Below are positions 15,670-23,025 of a DNA stretch of 44,330 bases, one piece after another; position 1 is the stretch's first letter, and each line of letters starts with the position of its first letter. The position numbers and the translations under genes are program-made. Below the pieces are notes generated by a model. The model saw only the letters and a program-made list of their open reading frames with translations, made no database searches and was not told where the DNA came from. This DNA is from Treponema sp. (GTDB lineage Bacteria; Spirochaetota; Spirochaetia; Treponematales; Breznakiellaceae), in NCBI GenBank assembly GCA_031280155.1, contig JAITHD010000027.1, forward strand, positions 1 to 44,330, in the 5' to 3' direction.

Positions 15670-15699
15670 TTGACAAACCTAGATAGATAGGTGTATTTT
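15670..15699 (+). promoter_or_regulatory. Candidate internal promoter before flbD
   Basis: A perfect -35 TTGACA (15670-15675) is followed after 18 bp by TATTTT (15694-15699), which matches 4 of 6 positions. It lies in the 106-nt gap between flgE and flbD, the widest gap among the hook and stator genes. It could raise stator gene expression separately from the hook genes. Confidence 0.5.
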
Positions 15700-15704
15700 A
15701 CTTA

Positions 15705-15734
15705 GGGAGGTTAGGCTAAAGCCTATAAATTGGT
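15705..15734 (+). promoter_or_regulatory. Distant ribosome site with hairpin spacer for flbD
   Basis: GGGAGG (15705-15710) is 24 nt from the flbD ATG, too far for normal initiation. TAGGC/GCCTA (15712-15716 with 15721-15725) folds between them. The hairpin would bring the ribosome site to about 10 nt from the ATG. No closer Shine-Dalgarno exists. Confidence 0.45.
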
Positions 15735-15932
15735 ATGATAAAGGTAACTCCGCTTAAAGGAACAGAATACTATATTAATCCTCATCAAATTGAATATATC
15801 GAGAACAAGCCGGATACAACGATATTGATGTTGTCAGGGAAACATCTGGTGGTACAGGAAAAAGTACCGGTAATTATCGAACGGATTGTTGAATATCGTC
15901 GGATGATCGGGGCTTTTAAGAATGAGGAGTGA
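15735..15932 (+). CDS. flbD: FlbD family flagellar protein
   Basis: The 65-residue product matches the FlbD family of very small proteins found between hook and stator genes (MIKVTPLKGTEYYINPHQIE, then a TTILMLSGKHLVV strand pair and a helical ERIVEYRRMIG end). Its function is poorly defined. Its name is shared with, but unrelated to, the Caulobacter regulator FlbD. It is separated from motA by 6 nt, so the two are co-translated. Initiation may use the hairpin-spaced ribosome site. Confidence 0.9.
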   Translation: MIKVTPLKGTEYYINPHQIEYIENKPDTTILMLSGKHLVVQEKVPVIIERIVEYRRMIGAFKNEE

Positions 15933-15938
15933 TCGGAT

Positions 15939-16721
15939 ATGAATTTAGCAACCCTGATAGGAATGGCCGGCGCTTTTGGTATGATTCTCATGTCAATCCT
16001 TGTAGGCGGCAACTCGCCGTTGACGTATGTTGACATTCCGTCGGTCTTTATGACCGTTCTTGGTTCATACTTTGCGGTGTTTATTTTTTCCAGTGTTCCC
16101 GGAGCTATTGGATTATGGAAAACCATAGGGCTTAGTATGAAAACTCCCGCGTTTGACGAAAAAGGGATAATTACCAAGCTCCTTGCATTTTCCGATAAAG
16201 CCCGCCGGGAGGGGCTGCTTGCACTGGAAGAGGAACTCGAAGACTTGGACGATGAGTTTTTGAAAAAAGGGATGCGTCTCGTCGTAGACGGCACTGACGG
16301 CGCTATCATTCGGGACCTCCTTGAACTGGAATTAAGCCAAGTCCAAGCCCGGCATGGGGATAAACTCGCGGTAGTCAATATGTGGGGAACCTTAGCCCCC
16401 GGTCTGGGAATGATCGGTACTGTTGTCGGTCTTATTGGTATGTTGGGAAGTTTGGAAGACAAGAGCGCTTTGGGACCTAACATGGCGGTAGCCCTTATGA
16501 CTACTCTCTACGGCGCTATCATAGCTAACGTCATTTGTATTCCAGTTTCAGGAAAACTGAAAGGCTTTGACGGCGCGGAAGCTCAGATAAAAGAAATGGA
16601 AATTGAAGGTATTCTTTCGATTCAGTCAGGAGAGAACAGCCGCGTTTTGGCTATAAAACTTCTTTCATACCTTGATCCGGCAACTCGCAAAGTGGTTGAA
16701 GCGGAAGTGATGCGGGATTAA
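15939..16721 (+). CDS. motA: Flagellar motor stator protein MotA
   Basis: MotA forms, with MotB, the proton-driven stator in the inner membrane. The 260 residues show four membrane helices: two near the N-terminus (about 3-22 and 30-50) and two in the C-terminal half (around residues 148-170 and 180-202, LAPGLGMIGTVVGLIGML and ALMTTLYGAIIANVICIP). Between them is a large cytoplasmic loop with charged residues that touches FliG. The PGxGMIGTVxGL signature is diagnostic. GAGG-type ribosome site within the end of flbD. It is followed by motB after 54 nt. Confidence 0.96.
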   Translation: MNLATLIGMAGAFGMILMSILVGGNSPLTYVDIPSVFMTVLGSYFAVFIFSSVPGAIGLWKTIGLSMKTPAFDEKGIITKLLAFSDKARREGLLALEEELEDLDDEFLKKGMRLVVDGTDGAIIRDLLELELSQVQARHGDKLAVVNMWGTLAPGLGMIGTVVGLIGMLGSLEDKSALGPNMAVALMTTLYGAIIANVICIPVSGKLKGFDGAEAQIKEMEIEGILSIQSGENSRVLAIKLLSYLDPATRKVVEAEVMRD

Positions 16722-16775
16722 CAAGATATCCCCCCAACCATGCGTGAACAGAGTATAATAACATAAGGAGTATTA

Positions 16776-17507
16776 ATGGCAAAAAAGAAAAAGAAAGACG
16801 ACGAGGGACCAAAGGGAGACTGGATCGTAACCTATTCCGATATGGTTACGTTGTTGCTGTGCTTTTTTGTCGCTCTTTTCGACGCAAGCGAAATTGAACC
16901 CGGACAAATGGCGCAGTTGATTTCAGCCCTTTCCAATATAGGTATGGGAGCCTCAAGCGGAGGTGAAACCCTTTCCCAAGGGAAAAGCGTTGACCTTGGA
17001 AATACGATCAATTCCTTGCCGTCGATGGATAAGGGAAACTATTTAGGACTTGCCTTGAAAAAGGCGGTGAGTCTTTTTAGTCCTGAAATTAAATCTAAAA
17101 AGGTAAAAGTAACCCATGATGAACGGGGGCTGGTGATCAACCTTGCAGGAGACGCATTCTTTGCCCCTGCCAGCGCCAGAATAAATATAGAGGAAACCCG
17201 AGATATTTTGGTACGATTGGCGGGACTTTTAAATTCCGATGAAATGAAGGGTAAAAAATTCAGGATAGAGGGGCATACTGACGCGGAACCAGTTGATCCT
17301 AATGGTCCTTGGGAATCAAATTGGGACCTGTCAGTCCATCGTTCAATGGCGGTGCTTCAGTATCTGACTGATATGGGCGTAGACGAGAAAAATTTTCAAG
17401 TAGCTGGATTTGCGGATACCGTACCGGTAGCCTCAAATAATACCCCTGAAGGCAGAGCGTATAATCGGCGGGTGGATATCATCATTCTTGATGATGGACA
17501 TTTATAA
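16776..17507 (+). CDS. motB: Flagellar motor stator protein MotB
   Basis: The 243 residues have a basic N-terminus, a single membrane helix (about 17-38, DWIVTYSDMVTLLLCFFVAL) containing the proton-accepting Asp22, a plug region and a C-terminal OmpA/MotB peptidoglycan-binding domain (about 125-240). The motifs include IEGHTDAEPVDP and NRRVDIIIL. MotB anchors the stator to the cell wall in the periplasm. AAGGAG precedes the ATG. A TATAAT in the motA-motB gap has no -35 at a proper distance and is not counted as a promoter. Confidence 0.96.
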   Translation: MAKKKKKDDEGPKGDWIVTYSDMVTLLLCFFVALFDASEIEPGQMAQLISALSNIGMGASSGGETLSQGKSVDLGNTINSLPSMDKGNYLGLALKKAVSLFSPEIKSKKVKVTHDERGLVINLAGDAFFAPASARINIEETRDILVRLAGLLNSDEMKGKKFRIEGHTDAEPVDPNGPWESNWDLSVHRSMAVLQYLTDMGVDEKNFQVAGFADTVPVASNNTPEGRAYNRRVDIIILDDGHL

Positions 17508-17517
17508 CAGGTGGTGG

Positions 17518-17546
17518 TTTACAACATATATGATTCTTGCTATACT
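17518..17546 (+). promoter_or_regulatory. Sigma-70 promoter for fliL
   Basis: TTTACA (17518-17523), 17 bp, TATACT (17541-17546) match consensus at 5 of 6 positions each. The site starts 10 nt after the motB stop. Predicted transcription begins near 17553, leaving about 32 nt of leader with GGAGG (17571-17575) before fliL. Confidence 0.6.
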
Positions 17547-17584
17547 ATAAAATAAGCATAATACAGCAATGGAGGTAACAAGGT

Positions 17585-18151
17585 ATGTCTGATGAAGCAG
17601 AAGCTGGATTAGAACCTGAAGAGTCGGCTTCCGAGGAAGGCGGCGGCAGTTCTAAAAAGAAAAAAGGATTCCCTTTAGCCGCTTTACTCCCTAATTTACT
17701 TAAATTTGTAGCCATAGGGCTTGGGGCTTTAATCTTTATTGTAACGGTATCGGTAATAACCTTTACGCTTCTCAATAAAGGAGGGAAATCACAAACCGTG
17801 ATACCGGAAAATTCTCCGTATGTTGGGACTCGTCCCCAATATCAGACCTTTTCTAATATCGGTATAGTTCGGACTCGTTCTATGGATCCGACCCCCTATA
17901 CAGTAGTAGTAGAAATGGTTATCGCCTATGATATGGGCGCCAACGACGCTCAAAACGAATTAATTGCTCGGAGTACAGAACTCCAAGATTTTGTACGGAG
18001 TTTTTTTAGAACTAAATTTGTGAATGAATTACAGCCCGATAATGAACAGCAGTTAAAACGGGAGATTATAGAACTCCTTAATACCCAGAAATTAAATACC
18101 GCTAAAGTTCGGGATATTTATTTTAAGCAGCTTGAAACAATAGAAAGCTGA
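17585..18151 (+). CDS. fliL: Flagellar basal body-associated protein FliL
   Basis: FliL surrounds the stator units in the inner membrane and periplasm and, in spirochaetes, helps stator recruitment and filament orientation. The 188 residues have an acidic cytoplasmic N-terminus (about 1-22), a Lys-rich step, a membrane helix (about 38-62, FVAIGLGALIFIVTVSVITF) and a periplasmic stomatin-like domain ending NTAKVRDIYFKQLETIES. GGAGG is 9 nt from the ATG. The gene is preceded by its own promoter and followed by an intrinsic terminator, so it can be expressed as a single-gene unit inside the flagellar run. Confidence 0.93.
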   Translation: MSDEAEAGLEPEESASEEGGGSSKKKKGFPLAALLPNLLKFVAIGLGALIFIVTVSVITFTLLNKGGKSQTVIPENSPYVGTRPQYQTFSNIGIVRTRSMDPTPYTVVVEMVIAYDMGANDAQNELIARSTELQDFVRSFFRTKFVNELQPDNEQQLKREIIELLNTQKLNTAKVRDIYFKQLETIES

Positions 18152-18155
18152 TAGA

Positions 18156-18191
18156 AGCGGATAGTCCCTGATTAGGACTGTCCGCTTTTTT
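18156..18191 (+). terminator. Strong intrinsic terminator between fliL and fliM
   Basis: AGCGGATAGTCC (18156-18167) pairs with GGACTGTCCGCT (18175-18186) over 12 bp with one G-U pair and a 7-nt loop. Counting the last base of the stem, it runs into TTTTTT (18186-18191). This is a textbook rho-independent terminator, placed 5 nt after the fliL stop. Confidence 0.9.
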
Positions 18192-18213
18192 ATGCCTATC
18201 CTGTAATTAGGTA

Positions 18214-18242
18214 TTGAATTTCTATCTGTACTGGATTATAAT
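18214..18242 (+). promoter_or_regulatory. Sigma-70 promoter giving a leaderless fliM mRNA
   Basis: TTGAAT (18214-18219), 17 bp, TATAAT (18237-18242). The fliM ATG starts at 18249, exactly where transcription should begin. No ribosome site lies between. It restarts transcription after the terminator at 18156-18191. Confidence 0.75.
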
Positions 18243-18248
18243 GCGGGT

Positions 18249-19283
18249 ATGACTGAAGTTCTTTCCCAGGATGAAATAGATCAGTTGCTCACTGCGATAA
18301 ACGCGGGAGATACTGAAGCAGAGGATTTTAAGCCCGCTCAGGAAATCCCTCGAAGGGTGAAGATATATGATTTTAAGCGTCCTGATAAATTTTCTAAAGA
18401 ACAGATCCGTACTGTCTCAATTATGCACGAGACTTTTGCTCGGCTAACGACTACAAGTCTTTCCGCTCAACTCCGTAGTATGGTGCATGTTCATGTGGCG
18501 TCGGTGGATCAGCTCACATATGAAGAATTTATTCGTTCTATTCCAACGCCGACTACCCTGGCAATTATCAACATGGACCCCTTAAAGGGAAACGCCATCT
18601 TGGAAATTGATCCTACTATATCCTTTTCTATTATTGACCGGCTTTTCGGCGGTACTGGAGAGGGCATTAAAGCTCAACATGAACTTACAGATATAGAATC
18701 ATCAGTTATGGAAGGCATCATCGTCAGGATTCTTGGAAATATGCGGGAAGCCTGGACTACTGTGATAGACCTCAGACCTCGGCTGGGACAGATCGATACG
18801 AACCCTCAGTTTGCTCAGATTGTGCCTCCTACAGAAATGGTGGTTCTCGTAACCTTGGAAACTCGGGTAGGGGAAGTAGAGGGACTGATGAATTTCTGTA
18901 TTCCTTATTTGACTATAGAGCCGATAATTGGAAAATTGTCCGCTCAGTTCTGGTATTCTTCGGTGCGTCGGGGAACCACCACGGAAAACTTGAATATACT
19001 CAAGGAAAAGCTGGCAAGCGTCGATGTTAATGTAGTAGCTGAAATAGGGAAAATCCCGGTTACTGTTGGAGAGGTGTTGTCTCTGCAAACAGGCGATGTA
19101 ATTTGCCTTTACAATACCCGAATTGGGGACCCCTATTCTCTCAATATTGGGAATAAACGTAAATTTCTTTGTCGGCCAGGGGTCATTGGAAAGAAAATGG
19201 CAGTACAGATTACTAAGAAAATCGCAGATCTTGAGCAAGCGGATATTGAAGAGATTGTAACCGATGGGGAGGAAAATGTATGA
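18249..19283 (+). CDS. fliM: Flagellar motor switch protein FliM
   Basis: FliM is the middle C-ring protein that receives phosphorylated CheY. The 344 residues start with the CheY-binding peptide LSQDEIDQLL (5-14). A CheC-like middle domain follows (about 45-230, FKRPDKFSKEQIRTVSIMHE and RLFGGTGEG), then a SpoA/FliN-like C-terminal domain (about 245-330, VNVVAEIGKIPVTVGEVLSL). The conserved N-terminus fixes the ATG at 18249, yet there is no Shine-Dalgarno. It overlaps fliY by 4 nt (ATGA), so fliY translation is coupled to it. Confidence 0.97.
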   Translation: MTEVLSQDEIDQLLTAINAGDTEAEDFKPAQEIPRRVKIYDFKRPDKFSKEQIRTVSIMHETFARLTTTSLSAQLRSMVHVHVASVDQLTYEEFIRSIPTPTTLAIINMDPLKGNAILEIDPTISFSIIDRLFGGTGEGIKAQHELTDIESSVMEGIIVRILGNMREAWTTVIDLRPRLGQIDTNPQFAQIVPPTEMVVLVTLETRVGEVEGLMNFCIPYLTIEPIIGKLSAQFWYSSVRRGTTTENLNILKEKLASVDVNVVAEIGKIPVTVGEVLSLQTGDVICLYNTRIGDPYSLNIGNKRKFLCRPGVIGKKMAVQITKKIADLEQADIEEIVTDGEENV

Positions 19284-20338
19284 GCGAGGGAGCGCTTTCG
19301 CAGGCTGAAATCGATGCGTTGTTGTCAGGAGGAAATGGTGAAAGTTCTACCGCCACCGCAGCGGGAGGGTCTGAAGATGAACGTAAGACGTTGCAGACGT
19401 TTCTTACGGATTCTAAAGAGGCACTCTCGGCTAATTTTTCTCAGTTGACTTCATTGACGGTTTCTCTTAAAGGACCAGAAGTAACTTTTACTAATCGAGA
19501 CGCCATTCTTGAAGGGCTTCCTGATACAGTAACGGCGATTAAGGCGGATTTTAATTCCGGATTTCCAGGGGAACATCTTTTCCTCATGTCCGAAGAGACC
19601 GCTAAAAAGATCGCCAGTCACATGACCCATGAAGAAGATATTAAGATGGACGAGATGGCGCTTTCGGTAATTGGAGAGATGGTGTCTAATCTGGTAGGGA
19701 CTCAGATTACGGGGCTGACCAACAAAACCGGCAATAAGTCTATTGCGTCAGTCTCTCCAGAAGCAACTAATGTACCTAAAGCGGCGGTTGCTTTGCCGGG
19801 AAATGATTTTGCCAGCGCCGTCTATCAGCTCGATTTCGGAGATGGAAACACACAACCGTTTTGGGAAATATACGGCATTGACGTAGTCGGCGGTATTGCC
19901 CGAGCTATTACAGAAAAGGAGAAACCCCAGCATACCGCAGCTCCGCCCCACAGAAACGGTGTTGCTATGACGGGAGGGAGTACGCCAATGGGAGGTACAG
20001 GAGGTAACATGACGGGCTCACCAACGAATGTGCAGTCGGTTCAATTCCCGAATCTTATGCCCCACGCAACCGCTCAAGAGCAGGGGAATATTGGTCTTAT
20101 CATGGATGTCTTCATGGAAATGACTGTGGAATTGGGACGTACCAAAAAGCTTATCAAAGAGATCCTCGGAATGGGCGAAGGTACTATCATTGAACTGGAT
20201 AAACTGGCCGGTGAACCAGTGGATATTTTGGTTAATCATAAACTCATTGCAAAAGGTGAAGTAGTGGTTATTGACGAAAACTTCGGCGTCCGAGTTACGG
20301 AAATTGTTCCCCGGACGGAAAGAATGAGTGAGGTATAG
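19280..20338 (+). CDS. fliY: Flagellar motor switch protein FliY (FliN/FliY)
   Basis: The 352 residues hold an N-terminal motif LSQAEIDALL (6-15) like the CheY-binding peptide of FliM. A CheC-type phosphatase-like domain follows (about 40-215, with MDEMALSVIGEMVSNLVG), then a Gly/Met/Thr-rich linker (about 225-258) and a FliN (SpoA) domain at the C-terminus (about 268-348, LIMDVFMEMTVELGRTKK, IIELDKLAGEPVDILVN). It forms the lower C-ring and may dephosphorylate CheY. Only one clear CheC-type active-site helix is visible. This larger form, and not the short FliN, is usual in spirochaetes. Confidence 0.93.
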   Translation: MSEGALSQAEIDALLSGGNGESSTATAAGGSEDERKTLQTFLTDSKEALSANFSQLTSLTVSLKGPEVTFTNRDAILEGLPDTVTAIKADFNSGFPGEHLFLMSEETAKKIASHMTHEEDIKMDEMALSVIGEMVSNLVGTQITGLTNKTGNKSIASVSPEATNVPKAAVALPGNDFASAVYQLDFGDGNTQPFWEIYGIDVVGGIARAITEKEKPQHTAAPPHRNGVAMTGGSTPMGGTGGNMTGSPTNVQSVQFPNLMPHATAQEQGNIGLIMDVFMEMTVELGRTKKLIKEILGMGEGTIIELDKLAGEPVDILVNHKLIAKGEVVVIDENFGVRVTEIVPRTERMSEV

Positions 20339-20430
20339 ATTCCTGTCGGAATATGCTGTTTATTTGATGGTACCATAACGTAATGTATTCACCTCGTAAA
20401 CATTTCAGTTTGTACTTGGGAGGGGGAAAA

Positions 20431-21081
20431 CTGAAATATTTTCGTATATTAGTAATCATAGCGGTAAGTATTGGGGAGGGCTTGTCGGGGAATACCCTGG
20501 TGTTCGCTCAGACGACAGATCCCGGGGCCCAATCTGTTTCAACGGTTCCAGAGGAAGAGTCTTTTTTACTTCAAAGGGAAGACGCTATTTCTATTGGGGA
20601 GGGGAGTTCTAATCCAAGCCGTAAAACAGGGTCCTTTGGGATGATCCTGCAAATGGTTCTGGTTCTCGCATTGGCTGCCGCCGCAATCTATGGGGTTGTG
20701 TTCTTTTTAAAACGAATCTCAAGACCCCAGGAACAGAAAGACCCTTATCTCAAGATATTAGCCGCCGCGCATCTAGGCTCCAACCGGTTTGTTCATGTAG
20801 TATCGGTAGGTTCTAAGGCGTGGCTTATAGGCGCCAGCGAGGGAGGGGTTTCGCTCATATCTGAGATAGAAGATCCAGAGACGGTTGACGCTATGCTGGT
20901 GGAAGCCTCACGGAAAACCGCTGAAGCGGGAACCGGTAAGTTATCGGACTTTGCCCATCTTTTGAACCGATTTAGCGGCAGAGAGCATACGCCGGTTCAA
21001 ACGAATCTCAATCTAAATGAAAATATCCAGAAACGTCTGGAACGGTTGCAGAAAATGTCTAAAAACCCCAGGAACAGTTAA
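20431..21081 (+). CDS. fliO: Flagellar biosynthesis protein FliO (FliZ); possible CTG start
   Basis: FliO helps assemble the FliP5-Q4-R export gate. The protein has a signal-like hydrophobic N-terminus (KYFRILVIIAVSIGEG, then VFAQ), a second membrane helix (MILQMVLVLALAAAAIYGVV) and a FliO cytoplasmic domain (RPQEQKDPYLKILAAAHLGS, VHVVSVGSKAWLIGASEGGV). An ATG at 20383 opens the frame but lacks a ribosome site. GGGAGG at 20418-20423 sits 7 nt before an in-frame CTG at 20431, which gives a clean signal peptide and 216 residues. The CTG start is an inference. If the ATG is used, the protein has 232 residues. Confidence 0.8.
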   Translation: MKYFRILVIIAVSIGEGLSGNTLVFAQTTDPGAQSVSTVPEEESFLLQREDAISIGEGSSNPSRKTGSFGMILQMVLVLALAAAAIYGVVFFLKRISRPQEQKDPYLKILAAAHLGSNRFVHVVSVGSKAWLIGASEGGVSLISEIEDPETVDAMLVEASRKTAEAGTGKLSDFAHLLNRFSGREHTPVQTNLNLNENIQKRLERLQKMSKNPRNS

Positions 21082-21100
21082 AAAAGGAGGGCTTTGAAGT

Positions 21101-21919
21101 ATGAATCATAAGCGTTGCGTTGTGGGAGTCTTTTTGGCGGGTCTTTTTTTTATGACTGTTCCGGCTTATACACAAAACGCGGCTTTTCCGGATATGTCTA
21201 TTCCGGGGACTATGGGTATTCCGACTCCTCAGTCTTCGGGGGTTCCCTTTATAGATTTAAACATTAGAAATCCGGTATCGGGACAGGAAGTCGCCTTTTC
21301 GCTTCAGCTCCTCCTGTTCCTTACGGTTCTTTCTTTGGCGCCTAGTATCTTTATCCTGATGACCAGTTTTCTGAGAATTGCTATTGTATTGGATTTTGTT
21401 AAACGCGCCTTATCCCTCCAGCAAGTTCCGCCTAATCAGGTGCTTATGGGGATATCCCTTTTTTTGACAATTTTTGTTATGTGGCCTACATTTCAAACAG
21501 TCTATGAAAAATCTTTTCGCCCCTTAGCTGAGGGAACGATTTCGGTGGAGCAGGCTTACCGAGAGGCTGAAGCTCCCCTGCGGCTTTTTATGTATAACCA
21601 GATGCGGGGAAACCCGGATAATATCAGGCTGTTTATGACTATGCGGGGACTGAACCGACCTGAAACCCTAGCAGATGTGCCTACCTATGTGTTGATTCCG
21701 TCGTTTATCTTAAGCGAATTAACGATAGCGTTCAAAATAGGAATTCTTTTATTTATTCCTTTTATTGTAATTGATATGGTGGTGGCAAGCGCCCTTATGT
21801 CTATGGGGATGATCATGCTGCCCCCGGTAATGATCTCGATGCCTTTTAAGCTCATCCTTTTTATTTTGGTTGACGGCTGGGGGCTTTTGACCAATCAGTT
21901 GGTTCGTTCTTTTATGTAG
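21101..21919 (+). CDS. fliP: Flagellar export gate protein FliP
   Basis: FliP forms the core of the type III export gate in the inner membrane. The 272 residues start with a cleavable signal peptide (about 1-25) followed by a Pro/Gly-rich spacer, then the FliP domain: helices in VAFSLQLLLFLTVLSLAPS and FILMTSFLRIAIVLDFVK, LQQVPPNQVLMGISLFLT, and the C-terminal pair IGILLFIPFIVIDMVVASA and MGMIMLPPVMISMPFKL. The sequence is close to the family consensus. GGAGG 11 nt upstream. It is followed by fliQ after 10 nt. Confidence 0.97.
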   Translation: MNHKRCVVGVFLAGLFFMTVPAYTQNAAFPDMSIPGTMGIPTPQSSGVPFIDLNIRNPVSGQEVAFSLQLLLFLTVLSLAPSIFILMTSFLRIAIVLDFVKRALSLQQVPPNQVLMGISLFLTIFVMWPTFQTVYEKSFRPLAEGTISVEQAYREAEAPLRLFMYNQMRGNPDNIRLFMTMRGLNRPETLADVPTYVLIPSFILSELTIAFKIGILLFIPFIVIDMVVASALMSMGMIMLPPVMISMPFKLILFILVDGWGLLTNQLVRSFM

Positions 21920-21929
21920 GAGGTACGCT

Positions 21930-22199
21930 GTGAGTATTGGAGAGATTACCACGCTTCTGCGGGGCGGGATTTTTCAAGTCCTGATTTTAGCGGGTCCTAT
22001 GCTTTTTGCAGCCCTTACCGTAGGACTTGTAGTCGCTATTCTCCAAGCGACCACTTCTATTCAGGAGCAGACCCTTACCTTTGTTCCTAAGATTATTGCT
22101 ATTTTGGTGGTATTGGCGCTTCTTGGAGGCTGGATGTTTGCATCCTTGGGAGATTACACGGTGCGGCTGTTTGAAATGATCCCAGATATGGCGCGATAG
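21930..22199 (+). CDS. fliQ: Flagellar export gate protein FliQ
   Basis: The 89 residues form two membrane hairpin helices (about 15-40 and 50-75), with the FliQ pattern VGLVVAILQATTSIQEQTLTF and PKIIAILVVLALLGGWM. Four copies assemble around FliP/FliR in the gate. The start codon is GTG, with AGGAGG 6 nt upstream. The end lies 10 nt before fliR. Confidence 0.96.
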   Translation: MSIGEITTLLRGGIFQVLILAGPMLFAALTVGLVVAILQATTSIQEQTLTFVPKIIAILVVLALLGGWMFASLGDYTVRLFEMIPDMAR

Positions 22200-22209
22200 T
22201 GGAGGAAGC

Positions 22210-23025
22210 ATGAGCGGAGGAAGCATAATTGAAGAAATAATGGGCTATGGTCCAGCTTTTCTCCTTATTGCGGTCCGAGCTTTAGCTATGATCGAGACTG
22301 CTCCGCTGCTTTCCTCTGACGCAATTCCCCAGACGGCGAAACTCGGCTTGGCGGGGTTTACCGCGTATATAACCTTTCCCTCAGCCCAGATAAGCACTTG
22401 GGATTTAACCCCTTATACGCTTACCTTCATATTTTTGATAATAGGCGAGGGAATTATCGGCATTATTATCGGATTTTTTCTTACTATTATATTTTCGGCT
22501 TTTACAACAGCGGGACAATTCTTTTCGCTCCAAATGGGTTTCGGCGCATCTGAAACCTTTGACCCCCTCTCGCAAATAGAAAATCCTCTGATGGGTCAAT
22601 ATCTTAATCTGGTAGCTATGCTGGTTTTTCTTTCTATCGGAGGTTTTAGGGAACTCTTTATCACCGGCTTCTGGCATTCTGTGCAGTCTATAAATATCGT
22701 TAATCTTATCGAGGGACGGGAAGCGGTGATTACCATGATGCTCAAGGGACTTTCCCAGCTTTTTCTGGACGCGATTATTATTTCTATGCCTATCTTAGGA
22801 ACCCTTTTTTTGACGTCTCTTACTACCGGACTAATCTCTAAAGCGGCGCCTCAAATCAATATTCTTTCCGAAGGCTTTCCTATAAGCATTACCGTAGCCT
22901 TTATACTTATTTTTGCTACATTGCCTTTTATGGTAGATACCTTTAGCCGATTAGTGGATACTGGTTTCAGAACTCTCGAGACCTTGTATATCCATATTGG
23001 GGGACAGATAGGAGGGTCCCAATGA
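22210..23025 (+). CDS. fliR: Flagellar export gate protein FliR
   Basis: The 271-residue membrane protein has about six hydrophobic segments and the conserved GQFFSLQMGFGASETFDP motif, near residue 105, and the C-terminal ITVAFILIFATLPFMVD. One FliR closes the FliP/FliQ ring. GGAGG is 4 nt from the ATG. It overlaps flhB by 4 nt (ATGA), so the two are translationally coupled; in some bacteria they are fused. Confidence 0.96.
   Translation: MSGGSIIEEIMGYGPAFLLIAVRALAMIETAPLLSSDAIPQTAKLGLAGFTAYITFPSAQISTWDLTPYTLTFIFLIIGEGIIGIIIGFFLTIIFSAFTTAGQFFSLQMGFGASETFDPLSQIENPLMGQYLNLVAMLVFLSIGGFRELFITGFWHSVQSINIVNLIEGREAVITMMLKGLSQLFLDAIIISMPILGTLFLTSLTTGLISKAAPQINILSEGFPISITVAFILIFATLPFMVDTFSRLVDTGFRTLETLYIHIGGQIGGSQ

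Noticed and set aside
15785-16483. Minus-strand frame of 232 codons over flbD and motA
   Set aside because: Composition is Ser/Pro/Ile-rich as expected for the reverse of a membrane gene. No start signal was seen.
16754-16759. TATAAT as a motB promoter
   Set aside because: There is no -35-like hexamer at 15-19 bp upstream. The sequence there is C-rich.
18931-18942. GCCGATAA-like sigma-28 -10 element
   Set aside because: It lies inside the fliM coding region and has no TAAA at the proper distance.
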